Shown: positions 1 to 9,938, counted from the first letter of the stretch. The stretch: 64,000 bases of DNA from Listeria immobilis (GCF_014322765.1 NZ_JAASTZ010000012.1:1-64000); one strand, 5' to 3'. Made by a program: numbers and translations. Notes: a model not told the origin generated them from the letters alone.

Positions 1-126
1 TGCCCTGCGATTACCAGTGAGACTTTACGTCTCATTGCTTTTCGTCTTCTTCTTTGTTCAGTTTTCAAAGGTCAGTTAGCCGCTTAAAATCTTGTTGTTT
101 GAATGTTTTTGTTTGTTTTTTGCGAC
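1..126 (-). other. 5' leader of an rRNA operon (16S outside window)
   Basis: Transcribed leftwards out of the window. The minus strand carries the pre-rRNA-like CTTTGAAAACTGAAC motif (about 56-70) and a short hairpin (GAGAC/GTCTC, about 19-34), both usual just upstream of 16S genes in Bacillales. No mature 16S sequence is inside the window, so the identity rests on this leader and on the two strong promoters behind it. Confidence 0.65.
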
Positions 127-132
127 TTTTAA

Positions 133-161
133 ATCATATCATTTCAGCGTTTATCTGTCAA
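133..161 (-). promoter_or_regulatory. rRNA operon promoter P2
   Basis: On the minus strand TTGACA (156-161) and TATGAT (133-138) are separated by exactly 17 bp, with an A/T-rich stretch upstream that could act as an UP element. Start of transcription is predicted near 126, leading into the rRNA leader. Confidence 0.75.
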
Positions 162-227
162 CAACTTTTTAAATTTATTTTATAAATAAAATCCTTTTAA
201 ATCACTGCTATTGTAGCGCCGAAAACT

Positions 228-256
228 AATATATCAAGTTTTAAGATATATGTCAA
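228..256 (-). promoter_or_regulatory. rRNA operon promoter P1
   Basis: A second minus-strand promoter, TTGACA (251-256) and TATATT (228-233) with a 17-bp spacer, lies 95 bp behind P2. Tandem P1/P2 promoters with perfect spacing are typical of Firmicute rRNA operons. Confidence 0.65.
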
Positions 257-298
257 CTGAATTATGCATAAAATTAAATAAAAATGAAAATAATATAA

Positions 299-327
299 AA
301 AAACACCTAGCAAGACTAAGTGTTTTT
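299..327 (-). terminator. perR terminator
   Basis: Inverted repeat AAAAACAC...GTGTTTTT with a small internal loop directly after the perR stop codon. On the minus strand it ends in a U-run, giving an intrinsic terminator between perR and the rRNA promoters. Confidence 0.7.
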
Positions 328-329
328 GA

Positions 330-776
330 TTATTTATCTAATTGTTTTGCTTTACATTCAGGACATGTACCGTATACTTCTAACCGATGATTATCGATTT
401 CATATCCAGTTACATGTGCTGCAAAATGCTCTACTTCATCAAGTCCAGGATAATGGAAATCCACTATCTTTCCACAAACATTACAAATCGCATGATAATG
501 GTTGGATGTTGAAAAATCAAATCGGCTTGAAGCGTCACCATAGGATAATTCTTTAATTAGACCAGCATCGCGAAAAACACGCAAATTATTATATACTGTT
601 GCTACGCTCATATTAGGAAAGTTTCCTTCTAATGACCGGTAAATATCATCTGCGGTCGGGTGTGTATGTGAGTTAATTAAAAATTCAAGTATAGCATGAC
701 GCTGAGGGGTGATTCTCACTCCAGTTTTCTTCAAGACATCTACTGCCTCTTTTAAAGTTGCATTAGACACCGCCAT
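330..776 (-). CDS. perR: Peroxide-responsive Fur-family repressor PerR
   Basis: 148 residues, close to full-length match by eye to Bacillus subtilis PerR. An N-terminal winged helix (about 15-80, with ITPQRHAIL and the recognition helix [13 protein letters not shown]) precedes a C-terminal dimerisation domain. The regulatory-metal ligands of PerR appear present (H39, D87, H93, H95, D106), as do both zinc Cys pairs (C98/C101 and CPEC near the end). In B. subtilis oxidation of the metal-bound His residues inactivates PerR and induces peroxide defence. The start is preceded by GGAAGGGAG. A PerR-box-like palindrome just upstream suggests autoregulation. Fur and Zur are less likely because of the conserved Asp and the near-identity to PerR. 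Confidence 0.93.
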   Translation of the reverse strand: MAVSNATLKEAVDVLKKTGVRITPQRHAILEFLINSHTHPTADDIYRSLEGNFPNMSVATVYNNLRVFRDAGLIKELSYGDASSRFDFSTSNHYHAICNVCGKIVDFHYPGLDEVEHFAAHVTGYEIDNHRLEVYGTCPECKAKQLDK

Positions 777-799
777 GCACTCCCTTCCAAAAATAATTA

Positions 800-814
800 T
801 TATATTAATTATAA
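800..814 (-). promoter_or_regulatory. PerR box upstream of perR
   Basis: Minus-strand TTATAATTAATATAA matches the PerR consensus TTATAATNATTATAA at all specified positions but one. It lies 23 bp upstream of the perR start, a position consistent with negative autoregulation. Confidence 0.7.
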
Positions 815-861
815 TACCGGAAATAAAGCTTCACTGTCAATAGAACGGCATAATTAAAAGC

Positions 862-1803
862 TTAATAACCTTTATCTAAATCTATTTCATTTCGCAAATC
901 CGTATTTTCTTTAAAATGAACGATATTCTCCAACCAAATTTCAAAACTACGATCCAAGTATTTATCTGAATGCCCTGATACGTGCGGCGTGATAGTTATA
1001 TTTGCTGCTTGCCACAGTGCACTTCCTTGTGAAAGTGGTTCTTCTGGTAAAACATCTAGATAGAAATGTGAAATAAGCTTTCGTTTCGCTACTGTTTCTA
1101 ATACATCTAATGAAACAGCACTTCCTCTTCCAATGTTAATAAAAACAGCATTGCGTTTCATTTTTTCAAAGAAGGCAGTGGTATAAATACCTGTTGTTTG
1201 TTTTGTTTGAGGAAGCACGCTAACAAAAAAGTCTGCTAAAGAAGCTACTTTTTCTAACTCTGTAATTGCATATGTTTGATTGAATGGTTCTACTGGTATT
1301 CCTGTGGTATTAATACCAATTAGACGCATATCAAAGGCTTGAGCAAATTCCGCTACTTTAGATCCAATCGCTCCTGCACCTGCTACTACAAGTGTTTTAC
1401 CAGCTAGTTCTGTTATTGGCTCCTCACTTTCCCATTGTTCTTTTTTTTGCTTATCATAGAAGAAAGAAGCTTTTTTTACATGATTTAACATAAAAGATAG
1501 TGCAAATTCTCCCATTGGAATAGCATGAATTCCTCTTACATTTGCTACTTTTATTTTTCTGTCTTGAATAATTTTTTTTGGTAGTCCATCTATTCCTGCT
1601 GAGAAAACCATAATAAATTTTAAATTAGTAGCTCTTTCGACAATTTCTTCTGTTAGGTTCGACCCATATGTGACAATTGCATCGACTTCTGCTAAGTTGG
1701 CAAAATGATCGTTATTTCCATAATAGAAAGTATCTTCTGGAAATTGCTCTTCTTGCAACCTTTTCAGTTTTTCTGGCACATTAAGTGTGAACAAGGTTTT
1801 CAT
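862..1803 (-). CDS. D-isomer-specific 2-hydroxyacid dehydrogenase
   Basis: 313 residues, a usual length for the family that oxidises or reduces D-2-hydroxyacids with NAD(P). The C-terminal half holds a Rossmann motif (GAGAIGSKVAE, about 141-151). The family's catalytic Arg, Glu and His appear in the NIGRGSAV, PEEPL and ITPHVSGHS segments. The substrate cannot be read from the sequence: glycerate/hydroxypyruvate-type activity is a common automatic label, not evidence. Start chosen at the ATG following GGGAGTGAGG. It stands alone between perR and the divergent hemL, sharing their upstream region. Confidence 0.85.
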   Translation of the reverse strand: MKTLFTLNVPEKLKRLQEEQFPEDTFYYGNNDHFANLAEVDAIVTYGSNLTEEIVERATNLKFIMVFSAGIDGLPKKIIQDRKIKVANVRGIHAIPMGEFALSFMLNHVKKASFFYDKQKKEQWESEEPITELAGKTLVVAGAGAIGSKVAEFAQAFDMRLIGINTTGIPVEPFNQTYAITELEKVASLADFFVSVLPQTKQTTGIYTTAFFEKMKRNAVFINIGRGSAVSLDVLETVAKRKLISHFYLDVLPEEPLSQGSALWQAANITITPHVSGHSDKYLDRSFEIWLENIVHFKENTDLRNEIDLDKGY

Positions 1804-1946
1804 TTTGCCTCACTCCCGTCCTTTTTATTTTAAGTTAATTTTATGCTTTTTTTCACTTATCGGCAATTATATTGTTTTTTCGATTGCGACATCTCATTTT
1901 TTCGCATAAAATATATAAAGTATTAAACTATTGAGGAGATGACAAA

Positions 1947-3236
1947 ATGAATCATTCGATGTCAGAAAAATTGCATGATGAAGCACTTTTACATATTGTT
2001 GGCGGGGTAAATAGTCCATCTAGATCTAACAAAGGTGTTGGTGGTGGTATTCCTGTTACTATGGAAAGAGCTAATGGTGCTTACTTTTATGATGTAGACG
2101 GAAATAAATATATTGATTATTTAGCGGCATTTGGCCCAATTATTACAGGACATGCACATCCTCATATTACAGAAGCGATTACAAAAGCAGCGCAAAATGG
2201 CGTTTTATATGGGACGCCGACAAAACATGAGATTACTTTTGCGAAAATGTTGAAGGATGCCATTCCCTCACTTGAAAAAGTCCGTTTTACGAATTCTGGA
2301 ACGGAAGCAGTGATGACTACAATTCGTGTCGCTCGTGCTTATACTGGTCGTGATAAAGTCATTAAATTTGCTGGATGCTATCATGGTCATTTTGATTTAG
2401 TTCTTGTGGAAGCTGGTTCAGGTCCATCAACACTTGGTATTCCCGACTCGGCTGGTGTAACAAGGTCAACAGCTGAAGAAGTAATTACAGTTCCGTTTAA
2501 TGATTTAGAAGCTTTTAAAGAAGCACTTACTGTTTGGGGAGATCAAATCGCTTGTGTTTTAGTAGAACCAATCGTTGGGAACTTCGGAATGGTTGCTCCT
2601 GCTGAAGGTTTTTTAGAAAGTGTTAACGAATTAGCACATGCAAATGGTTCTTTAGTAATTTATGATGAGGTTATTACAGCATTTCGTTTTATGTATGGTG
2701 GCGCCCAAAATTATCTTGGTGTTATCCCTGATTTGACAGCGATGGGTAAAATTATTGGTGGTGGTCTGCCAATTGGTGCTTATGGTGGACGTGTTGATAT
2801 TATGGAAAAAATTGCCCCACTAGGACCTGCTTATCAAGCCGGAACGCACGCAGGGAATCCAGCTTCCATTTTATCAGGAATTGCTTGTCTAGAAGTTTTA
2901 CAAGAAGAAGGTCTTTATGATCGCTTTGAAAAATATGGAAAAATGTTAAAAGAAGGTATTGAAAAAGCAGCCAATAAATATGGTATTGCTGTAACAGTGA
3001 ATCAGATTGTTGGTGCGTTAACAGTATACTTTACAGATGAACCTGTTACGAATTATGCAGAAGCTGGCGATACAAATGGAGAAAAATTTGGTCAGTTCTT
3101 TAAAGGAATGTTGGAAGAGGGAATCAATTTAGCACCGTCCAAATACGAAGCTTGGTTTATTACCTCCGCACATTCTGAGGCAGATATTGAAGAAACCATT
3201 CGTGCTGTGAACACCGTATTTGCGAAAATGGTTTAA
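1947..3236 (+). CDS. hemL: Glutamate-1-semialdehyde 2,1-aminomutase (second copy type)
   Basis: 429 residues, class-III PLP aminotransferase fold. The enzyme moves the amino group of glutamate-1-semialdehyde to make 5-aminolevulinate for haem and sirohaem. Visible signatures are the N-terminal VNSPSR, the phosphate-binding SGTEAV, the cofactor-contacting D240 in VIYDEV and the Schiff-base lysine K268 in [13 protein letters not shown]. The gene is monocistronic and not next to other hem genes. Listeria carries another hemL in its hemAXCDBL operon, so this matches the stand-alone paralogue often called hemL2 or gsaB. The RBS is GAGGAGATG, 8 nt before the ATG. Confidence 0.9.
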   Translation: MNHSMSEKLHDEALLHIVGGVNSPSRSNKGVGGGIPVTMERANGAYFYDVDGNKYIDYLAAFGPIITGHAHPHITEAITKAAQNGVLYGTPTKHEITFAKMLKDAIPSLEKVRFTNSGTEAVMTTIRVARAYTGRDKVIKFAGCYHGHFDLVLVEAGSGPSTLGIPDSAGVTRSTAEEVITVPFNDLEAFKEALTVWGDQIACVLVEPIVGNFGMVAPAEGFLESVNELAHANGSLVIYDEVITAFRFMYGGAQNYLGVIPDLTAMGKIIGGGLPIGAYGGRVDIMEKIAPLGPAYQAGTHAGNPASILSGIACLEVLQEEGLYDRFEKYGKMLKEGIEKAANKYGIAVTVNQIVGALTVYFTDEPVTNYAEAGDTNGEKFGQFFKGMLEEGINLAPSKYEAWFITSAHSEADIEETIRAVNTVFAKMV

Positions 3237-3277
3237 GGTAAATAGGTAATATTACTGTATAAACTTGAGAGAAACGT

Positions 3278-3321
3278 TATAATAGAAGAAGAATGAGCGA
3301 GATATTTAATAAGTCTCGCTC
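3278..3321 (+). promoter_or_regulatory. -10 element and 5'-UTR hairpin before ArAE gene
   Basis: TATAAT at 3278-3283 without a good -35 is followed by a perfect hairpin GAGCGAGA/TCTCGCTC (3295-3321). There is no U-run after the stem, so it may be a leader structure of the next gene rather than a hemL terminator. Confidence 0.35.
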
Positions 3322-3350
3322 AAATAGTCTATAGAAAGGAATAACCTTCC

Positions 3351-4439
3351 ATGAAATTCGGAGCTAGAATTTTGAAAACAGGTATTGCAATAACACTTGC
3401 GCTATTTATTGCCGAGCTTTGCAACTCACCTTCTCCATCTCTGGCAGGCATTTCCGCCGTTTTTGCTATCCAGCCTTCTATTTATAGGTCTTATCGTACT
3501 ATTTTAGAACGTGCACAAGGGAATATTATTGGAGCTATCATCGCGATTATTTTTGGATTATATATTGGAAATGACTTTATTTTAATTGGTGTTGCCTCCA
3601 TTATCTGTGTGGCTTTATTAATGCAGTTTCGTTTAGAAAATACGATTGGTCTTGCTGTTGTGACTCTCATTATTGTAATGGACTCACCCGGTAATGACTT
3701 TTTAGAAATCGCACTTATTCGTTTTGGAACGATTATGTTAGGATTGCTTGCTGCTTTTATTGTTAATTTATTTTTTATCCCGCCAAAATATGAAGTTTCG
3801 TTATTCCAGTTAATTTATAATACTAATAGCGAGATTGTTCGTTGGATTAAACTAAACCTTCGCCATGCTGCTGATTTTCCACTTCTAAAAAAAGATATGG
3901 AATGGATGCAAAAACAGTTGAATCAAACACGTAACTTATATGGATTTTACCGAGAAGAGCGTACTTTCCTCAAGAAAAGCGCAGTTTCTAAAGGTCGAAA
4001 AATTGCGGTTTACAGGCAGATGTTGCTTTGTTCGCAAAAAGGTTTTGAGCTTCTGAAAATTCAACATCGTTACGAAAATGATTATTTACAACTGCCACCA
4101 GATAAACAAGAATTAATTAGACAGCATATTGATTATTTAACAGATAAACATGAACAGTTACTTCTTACTTATATCGACAAAGTTTCTATTGATTTGGACT
4201 ATGTCGAGTCCCATTTAGCACAAGATCCGCAAGATTTAATGCAACTTTTCCTACGTGAAATGGAAGAAACAGAAAAAGATGAGTATGAAGAAATGATGGA
4301 CAAATATCATTTAATGCGTATTATCGCTTCTATTTTTGCTTATCAAGAGACTGTTGATTATTTAGAAAAATTAATTCATAGCTTTAAACTTCGACATACA
4401 GAAGAAAATCAGATTGATATTAATGTGAATGAAGAATAA
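3351..4439 (+). CDS. Aromatic acid exporter family (FUSC/ArAE) membrane protein
   Basis: 362 residues. The first ~145 residues are hydrophobic with about five membrane segments, including the family-like GISAVFAIQPSIYRSYRTILERAQGN region rewritten here only in part (about 32-55). The rest is a charged, helical cytoplasmic domain rich in Glu, Lys and Gln. This layout (short membrane half plus long soluble tail) fits the YqjA-like aromatic acid exporter family of Bacillales. Transport substrate is unknown. It is a single-gene unit, ended by a bidirectional terminator shared with the convergent gene at 4482. Confidence 0.75.
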   Translation: MKFGARILKTGIAITLALFIAELCNSPSPSLAGISAVFAIQPSIYRSYRTILERAQGNIIGAIIAIIFGLYIGNDFILIGVASIICVALLMQFRLENTIGLAVVTLIIVMDSPGNDFLEIALIRFGTIMLGLLAAFIVNLFFIPPKYEVSLFQLIYNTNSEIVRWIKLNLRHAADFPLLKKDMEWMQKQLNQTRNLYGFYREERTFLKKSAVSKGRKIAVYRQMLLCSQKGFELLKIQHRYENDYLQLPPDKQELIRQHIDYLTDKHEQLLLTYIDKVSIDLDYVESHLAQDPQDLMQLFLREMEETEKDEYEEMMDKYHLMRIIASIFAYQETVDYLEKLIHSFKLRHTEENQIDINVNEE

Positions 4440-4443
4440 ACAA

Positions 4444-4480
4444 AAAACGAGCTTGGAAAATTAATTCCAAAGCTCGTTTT
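4444..4480. terminator. Bidirectional terminator
   Basis: Stem AAAACGAGCTT...AAGCTCGTTTT with flanking A and T runs between convergent genes ending at 4439 and 4482; it can serve both strands. Confidence 0.85.
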
Positions 4481-4481
4481 T

Positions 4482-5009
4482 TTAACGGTATTCCTTATAC
4501 TTTTCATACCAAATGTCGATATAATCAGGTGAAAATGGACCTTTTTTATCCAATATCCAATGACTTAATATATCCACATTAGTCTTTAGTATCCTGTCTA
4601 TGGAGTCTGGGTACTTCATTTGGCGACGGTGCTGCTCGTATTCGCCCTCATCAAGCAAATGAAACCTACCATCTGGGAATACTTTAATATCGAGGTCGTA
4701 GTCAATGTATTTTAGCGCTTGTTCATCCACTGCAAATGGTGTTCCTAAATTGCAATAGTGATAAATGCCATCTTCACGAATCATTGAAATTACATTAAAC
4801 CAGTAATCACTATGAAAGTAGCAAATAGATGGTTCGCGCGTTACCCATTTACGTCCGTCCGCTTCCACGACCAATGTATGGTCATTTCCACCGATAATAA
4901 TATTCTCTGTAGATTTAAGCACCACTGTCTTTTTCCAAGTACGATGAAGTTTACCGTTATGTTTGTAACTCTTGATCTGTATTATTTCTTTCTCTTTGGG
5001 TAAGTACAT
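4482..5009 (-). CDS. DUF402 / UPF0374 nucleoside tri-diphosphate phosphatase
   Basis: 175 residues, the usual length of the YgaC/SA1684-like family. The central DUF402 barrel is visible ([19 protein letters not shown] and [23 protein letters not shown]). The Asp/Glu-rich DYDLDI and DEGEYE segments are the probable metal-binding residues. Characterised Staphylococcus relatives hydrolyse nucleoside tri- and diphosphates. Product name follows the family; no activity can be inferred for this particular protein beyond that. Confidence 0.75.
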   Translation of the reverse strand: MYLPKEKEIIQIKSYKHNGKLHRTWKKTVVLKSTENIIIGGNDHTLVVEADGRKWVTREPSICYFHSDYWFNVISMIREDGIYHYCNLGTPFAVDEQALKYIDYDLDIKVFPDGRFHLLDEGEYEQHRRQMKYPDSIDRILKTNVDILSHWILDKKGPFSPDYIDIWYEKYKEYR

Positions 5010-5154
5010 CCTTTATCCTACTTTCCTCATGTACTATCAAAATCAATATCATTATAACATAACGTAACACTGCAAAAAAACAATATTGTGCTAAAATGGT
5101 AGAATTTCATCAAAAAACTAGGATTTGCCTCAAAAATAAGTAATTTCTAGCTTA

Positions 5155-5901
<747 letters not shown>

Positions 5902-5904
5902 TTA

Positions 5905-7002
5905 TTAATCCCCCTTAAATTCTTTCCAAGCTTGCCACATTTTTTGGTAAGGTACTGGAAAAGCAAGTCGTTCCATTTCTTCTTCTGTTGCAAAATACCA
6001 ATTTTCTTTTAATTCCGCTGATTGAAGTGTTGCTACTTGGATGTCCATTTTCCAAACTAAATGTGAGAAAACATGTTTAATATGTGCAATTGATTCTGTT
6101 TCAAGTAAAATATCTAGTCCATATTGATGTAAAAATTGTAACTTGGCTACTTCTTTGTTTTCTTTTTTAGTTATTTCAATGGTTGGAAACTGCCACATAT
6201 TAGCAAGTAATCCGTTATCAGGTCTTTTTTCAATGGCAATTTTACCATCTTCTGAAAAAACAAGAATGCTTAGTAATTCTTTTGTTTTCGTTTTAACTTT
6301 TTTGATTTTTACTGGATAATTTGTTTCTACACCATTTTTATGTGCCTCGCAAAATGGTTGAAGTGGGCAAAGTAAGCACATTGGTTTTGTTGGCGTACAA
6401 ACGAGTGCGCCAATTTCCATTAACCCTTGATTAAACGCTGCAGGACTTGTTTTGTCAATTAGTTGATAAAGCACTTCTTCAAAAATTTTTCTTGTAGATG
6501 CCTTCATTATGTCTTCGCTAATTTCTAACACACGAGCAATTACGCGCATAACATTCCCATCCACTGCTGGTTCCGCTTGATTATAAGCAATACTTAAAAT
6601 CGCTCCCGCTGTGTATGGCCCTACCCCTTTTAAGGACAAAATTGTGGTTAAATCACTTGGAACCTCTCCTGAAAAATCTGTCATTACTTGTTTCATTGCA
6701 GTTTGAAGATTTCGTACTCGTGAATAGTAGCCAAGCCCTTCCCATGCTTTTAAAATATCTGCTTCATCTGCTTGTACAAAACTTTCCATTGTTGGAAATT
6801 TAGTCATAAAGCGATTGAAATATGGAATTACTGTGTCGACTTTTGTTTGTTGTAGCATTATTTCTGAGACCCAAATTCTGTATGGTTCTGTATTTTCACG
6901 CCAAGGCAATATCCGCTTATTCGCTTCATACCAGGAAACGAGTGCAGTTTGAAAGGCGGTTATTTTTGCTTCGTCCCATGTTAATCTGCTCATTTTTCTC
7001 AT
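5905..7002 (-). CDS. mutY: A/G-specific adenine DNA glycosylase MutY
   Basis: 365 residues. MutY removes adenine mispaired with 8-oxoguanine. The helix-hairpin-helix LKGVGPYTAG (124-133), catalytic E47 (SEIMLQQT) and D148 (AVDGN) are visible. The four cysteines of the 4Fe-4S cluster (C202, C209, C212, C218) have the standard spacing. The C-terminal third (about 240-360) is the NUDIX-like 8-oxoG recognition domain. Start uncertain: ATG at 7002 has an AAGGAG only 3 nt away, and an in-frame ATG at 6993 (MSRLTWDEAK) is an alternative. First gene of a mutY-fabL unit. Confidence 0.94.
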   Translation of the reverse strand: MRKMSRLTWDEAKITAFQTALVSWYEANKRILPWRENTEPYRIWVSEIMLQQTKVDTVIPYFNRFMTKFPTMESFVQADEADILKAWEGLGYYSRVRNLQTAMKQVMTDFSGEVPSDLTTILSLKGVGPYTAGAILSIAYNQAEPAVDGNVMRVIARVLEISEDIMKASTRKIFEEVLYQLIDKTSPAAFNQGLMEIGALVCTPTKPMCLLCPLQPFCEAHKNGVETNYPVKIKKVKTKTKELLSILVFSEDGKIAIEKRPDNGLLANMWQFPTIEITKKENKEVAKLQFLHQYGLDILLETESIAHIKHVFSHLVWKMDIQVATLQSAELKENWYFATEEEMERLAFPVPYQKMWQAWKEFKGD

Positions 7003-7201
7003 TTTCTCCTTGTAATTCTAATAGATTTCTAATGTGTGATTATCTAGATATGTAGTATAATGAAAGCAGGGAATAAAAAGATACCCTTTCTTAAGCCGAT
7101 TTCTATTATACCGAATGCTGGCTTAATTGAATAGTTTTGTGTTTTACTTAAGTAATTTGACAGGTAATTTAAAGATCGATTATTAGAGGAGGCAAAAGTC
7201 A

Positions 7202-8182
7202 TTGGATACTGGCACACACGTAGTAATGGGAATTGCACTCGGAGCATTAGCAACTGTAGACCCGGTAGTAGCCGGAAGTTCTCAAGCTGCCATTGGAATT
7301 ATGACAGCAACAATTATTGGTTCACAAATTCCAGACATTGACACCGTACTAAAACTAAAAAATAATGCTGATTACATTAGAAATCATCGTGGAGTAACAC
7401 ACTCCTTGCCGATGCTTGCAATTTGGCCATTACTTATTTCATCTATTTTATACCTATTCTTCCCAGCGGCCACGTTCATTCATTTATTGTTATGGACATT
7501 TATCGCAGTTGGGTTACACATTTTTGTAGATATTTTTAACGCCTACGGGACACAAGCGGTAAGACCGTTTAAAGAAACTTGGGTTGCATTTGGATTTATC
7601 AATACTTTTGATTGGTTCATTTTTGGTTCTCATGTAGTTGCTATCGCTGCATGGTTACTTGGTTCTCCAGCTGCTCCAACGTTTATCACGCTATATGCAA
7701 TTTTAGCACTTTATTATATAGCAAGGTTTGTGACGCAGCGAATGATTAAACATGCGGTTCAAAACTTGATTCCCGATTCAGAAGAAATTATTATCGCTTC
7801 CACAATTCACTTCTTTCAGTGGCGCGTGGCAGTTACAACGAAAGATCACTATTATGTAGGTAGAGCTTTCAAACGAAACATTTCAATTTATGAAAAATTT
7901 GATCGCTTGCCTGTTCCCGATAACGAGATTATACGTTCTGCTAAATTAGATAAAAATCTCGCTGCATTTATTTCTTTTTCCAAAGTGTACAACTGGAGGA
8001 TAGAAGAAAAATTAGACGGAACTTATGTGACTTTTACTGATTTACGATATCGAAGTAATGGGCATTATCCTTTTGTTGCTGTTGTGAAGTTAGATGATAA
8101 TTTAAATATTGTCTCTTCTTATACCGGCTGGATATTCTCTACTGAAAAATTATACAAAAAACTAGCACCTGTTAGTATTTAA
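7202..8182 (+). CDS. YfhP-like membrane-bound metal-dependent hydrolase (DUF457 family)
   Basis: 326 residues. It starts with TTG, chosen because a perfect AGGAGG (7187-7192) lies 9 nt upstream. The first ~190 residues carry about five membrane segments. Conserved polar motifs are MDTGTHVVMG, GSQIPDIDT, NHRGVTHSLP and GLHIFVDIFNAYGT, which form the His/Asp set of the LexA-binding-like YdjM/YfhP family, thought to bind metal. The C-terminal ~130 residues are soluble. Function is not established. The gene stands alone and is followed by a palindromic intergenic repeat. Confidence 0.8.
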   Translation: MDTGTHVVMGIALGALATVDPVVAGSSQAAIGIMTATIIGSQIPDIDTVLKLKNNADYIRNHRGVTHSLPMLAIWPLLISSILYLFFPAATFIHLLLWTFIAVGLHIFVDIFNAYGTQAVRPFKETWVAFGFINTFDWFIFGSHVVAIAAWLLGSPAAPTFITLYAILALYYIARFVTQRMIKHAVQNLIPDSEEIIIASTIHFFQWRVAVTTKDHYYVGRAFKRNISIYEKFDRLPVPDNEIIRSAKLDKNLAAFISFSKVYNWRIEEKLDGTYVTFTDLRYRSNGHYPFVAVVKLDDNLNIVSSYTGWIFSTEKLYKKLAPVSI

Positions 8183-8323
8183 AAAAAGAAGCTGGGACAA
8201 AACTAAAGCTCAGCACTAAAAGTTGAAATATAGAAAAGCAGAAATCATTGTATAGAGCCATTTTGAAAAATGGATTAGACATGATTTCTGCTTGTTTTTC
8301 ATTTTAGAGACCCAGGCTTTTTT
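8183..8323. repeat. Palindromic intergenic repeat / bidirectional terminator
   Basis: About 140 bp between convergent genes. The outer arms are GAAGCTGGG and CCCAGGCTTTTTT. A perfect 13-bp inner stem AAGCAGAAATCAT/ATGATTTCTGCTT (8237-8292) encloses a third stem CCATTTT/AAAATGG. The GCTGGGAC start resembles small dispersed intergenic repeats found in Listeria, enterococci and staphylococci. It probably ends transcription on both strands. Confidence 0.6.
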
Positions 8324-8324
8324 G

Positions 8325-8786
8325 TTACCTTCCTGTACTTCCAACTCCACCTATACGTGATTCATTGGCAACAATATCTGTATCGGCAACCAAGTATTTC
8401 TGAAAAACACCTTGAGCGACACGTTCTCCAAGTTCGATTTCTACAGGCTCAGTAGAGAAGTTTTTAATGGCAATTCCGATATTCCCATCATTTCCAGGAT
8501 TGCTGTAATAAGATGAGTCGATAATACCCGTCCCATTGCAAAGTAGTAGCCCTTTTTTAATCCCCATAGATGAGCGTACATAAATATTTAACACTTCATC
8601 TTCTTGCATATAACTTTTAATATCTGTCCAAAAAATATGTTTTTCGCCTGGTTGGATGATTACTGTTTCATTGGAGAAAAAATCATATCCCGCAGAGCCT
8701 TTATCTCCGCGAATTGGTAATGATATAACTTGATTTTCAAACTTTCGGCTCGCTTTATTTACAACTTCAAATCCTCTTACTTTCAC
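8325..8786 (-). CDS. dut: dUTP diphosphatase
   Basis: 153 residues, trimeric dUTPase family, which hydrolyses dUTP to dUMP. All five motifs are recognisable: SAGYDFF (31-37), RSSMGIKKG (71-79), GTGIIDSSYY (85-94), GERVAQ (110-115) and the C-terminal GGVGSTGR (146-153). Motif 3 is extended (SNPGNDGN instead of the usual short RGE-type turn), as in phage-like dUTPases of Firmicutes. Starts with GTG, with AGGGAGG 9 nt upstream. It follows yfhJ by 12 nt and is probably in the recX-yfhJ-dut unit. Confidence 0.88.
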   Translation of the reverse strand: MKVRGFEVVNKASRKFENQVISLPIRGDKGSAGYDFFSNETVIIQPGEKHIFWTDIKSYMQEDEVLNIYVRSSMGIKKGLLLCNGTGIIDSSYYSNPGNDGNIGIAIKNFSTEPVEIELGERVAQGVFQKYLVADTDIVANESRIGGVGSTGR

Positions 8787-8798
8787 GTGGTTGCCTCC

Positions 8799-9032
8799 CT
8801 ATTTGTTTGGATCTTTTCGTTTTACTTGATGTAAAGAACTACCGTGACGTTCAATTTGTTGTCGAACATAGTCAGCGGCATATTCAGGCCCGCGATATGG
8901 GTAACCAGCTTTTGCATAGGAACTTTCGAAATCTGACCAAAGCATTTCGATCCACCATAACGCTTGTTCTTTATCTAAATGCGGATTTTTCGCCATTAAA
9001 TCTGCAGTCAGCTCATCTAAATACGCATACAT
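8799..9032 (-). CDS. YfhJ-like WVELL-family protein
   Basis: 77 residues with the ATG at 9032, chosen because AGGAGG (9042-9047) lies 9 nt upstream. A longer reading frame would overlap recX. The motif LWWIEMLWSDFESSYAKAGY is characteristic of the small YfhJ (WVELL) family of Bacillales, which is of unknown function. It is helical and acidic with a basic tail (HQVKRKDPNK). It lies immediately downstream of recX, an arrangement also seen in related genomes. Confidence 0.7.
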   Translation of the reverse strand: MYAYLDELTADLMAKNPHLDKEQALWWIEMLWSDFESSYAKAGYPYRGPEYAADYVRQQIERHGSSLHQVKRKDPNK

Positions 9033-9033
9033 T

Positions 9034-9843
9034 TCACTCTTCCTCCTCAAAACTAATCTCATTTTCGGTTAGGTATGATTGAATTGTATCATAAGAAAAA
9101 CCTTTCTGCATTAGTGATGTAATTGTTTTTTGCTTAGCTATACTTGGTTTAAAGCGTTTATTTTTGCGAATCGCTTTTTCCAATTGTTTCTGTAAAATTT
9201 CCAGTTCATCTGCTGCATCGAGTCCACTTGTAACATTTGTAGCTACGAGTTTTGCAAGTTCACTTGTGTATCCTTTTTGGATTAAATCTGTGATGATTTT
9301 TTGTTGTAATATTTTTTTTGCACTTTTAGTATTTCTTTTCATAATTTTTTGCGCTTGTTTTTCGGCGTTTTCAGCTTGGGCTTCTTCTGAATATCCCAAG
9401 ATAACTTGACTAATGATTTCACGAGTTAGTCCTTTTTCCACAAGTTCTCTTTCAATCGTTCTTGGCCCTTTTAAAGTTGTTTTAATTTGTGTTTTTGTAT
9501 ATAACTCAGCAAATTCTGCGTCATTGATATAATCCATGTCTGCTAATTTTTTTAAAATCGCATCAATTGCGTAAGGCTCCATCTCTTGTTTTTTCAAGTA
9601 ATCTCGAATTTCTTTTTCTGAACGAACTCGGTGAGATAAAAAATGGATTGCTTTATTTAGTCCTTTTCGTACCATATCTGCTTGTTTTATTTCTTCTATC
9701 TCAGCCTCAGTAATTGCTTTGCCTTTCATAAGTTGGAATCTAGCGAGAACTTCTTCATCAACACTAAAGTTGTATTTTTCATCAATAAAAATATTGTAAC
9801 GCTCTTTATTTTTTTGCTGGACACTGATGGACGTGATTTTCAT
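9034..9843 (-). CDS. recX: RecA regulator RecX
   Basis: 269 residues, as long as other Bacillales RecX proteins, which are longer than the enterobacterial type. RecX binds RecA filaments and modulates recombination and the SOS response. The three-helix tandem repeats are visible: LSHRVRSEKEIRDYLKKQ, DAILKKLADMDYINDAEFAELY and the GPRTIERELVEKGL segment, then two more degenerate copies towards the C-terminus. RBS AAAGGAGG. First gene of the recX-yfhJ-dut unit, divergent from the sigma-B-type promoter of the next gene. Confidence 0.9.
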   Translation of the reverse strand: MKITSISVQQKNKERYNIFIDEKYNFSVDEEVLARFQLMKGKAITEAEIEEIKQADMVRKGLNKAIHFLSHRVRSEKEIRDYLKKQEMEPYAIDAILKKLADMDYINDAEFAELYTKTQIKTTLKGPRTIERELVEKGLTREIISQVILGYSEEAQAENAEKQAQKIMKRNTKSAKKILQQKIITDLIQKGYTSELAKLVATNVTSGLDAADELEILQKQLEKAIRKNKRFKPSIAKQKTITSLMQKGFSYDTIQSYLTENEISFEEEE

Positions 9844-9883
9844 AATACGCCTCCTTTTCTAATCTATCATACCTCAAATATTG

Positions 9884-9908
9884 GTTTTAATACTACTAAA
9901 AAGGGAAT
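9884..9908 (+). promoter_or_regulatory. Sigma-B-type promoter
   Basis: GTTT (9884-9887), 15-bp spacer, GGGAAT (9903-9908), matching the general-stress consensus GTTT-N13-17-GGGWAT. It is 30 bp upstream of the epimerase start. From memory, the L. monocytogenes orthologue (lmo1694) is a known member of the sigma-B regulon, which supports the call. Confidence 0.75.
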
Positions 9909-9938
9909 ATAAAGTTAGATAATAAAGAGGTGATTAAT

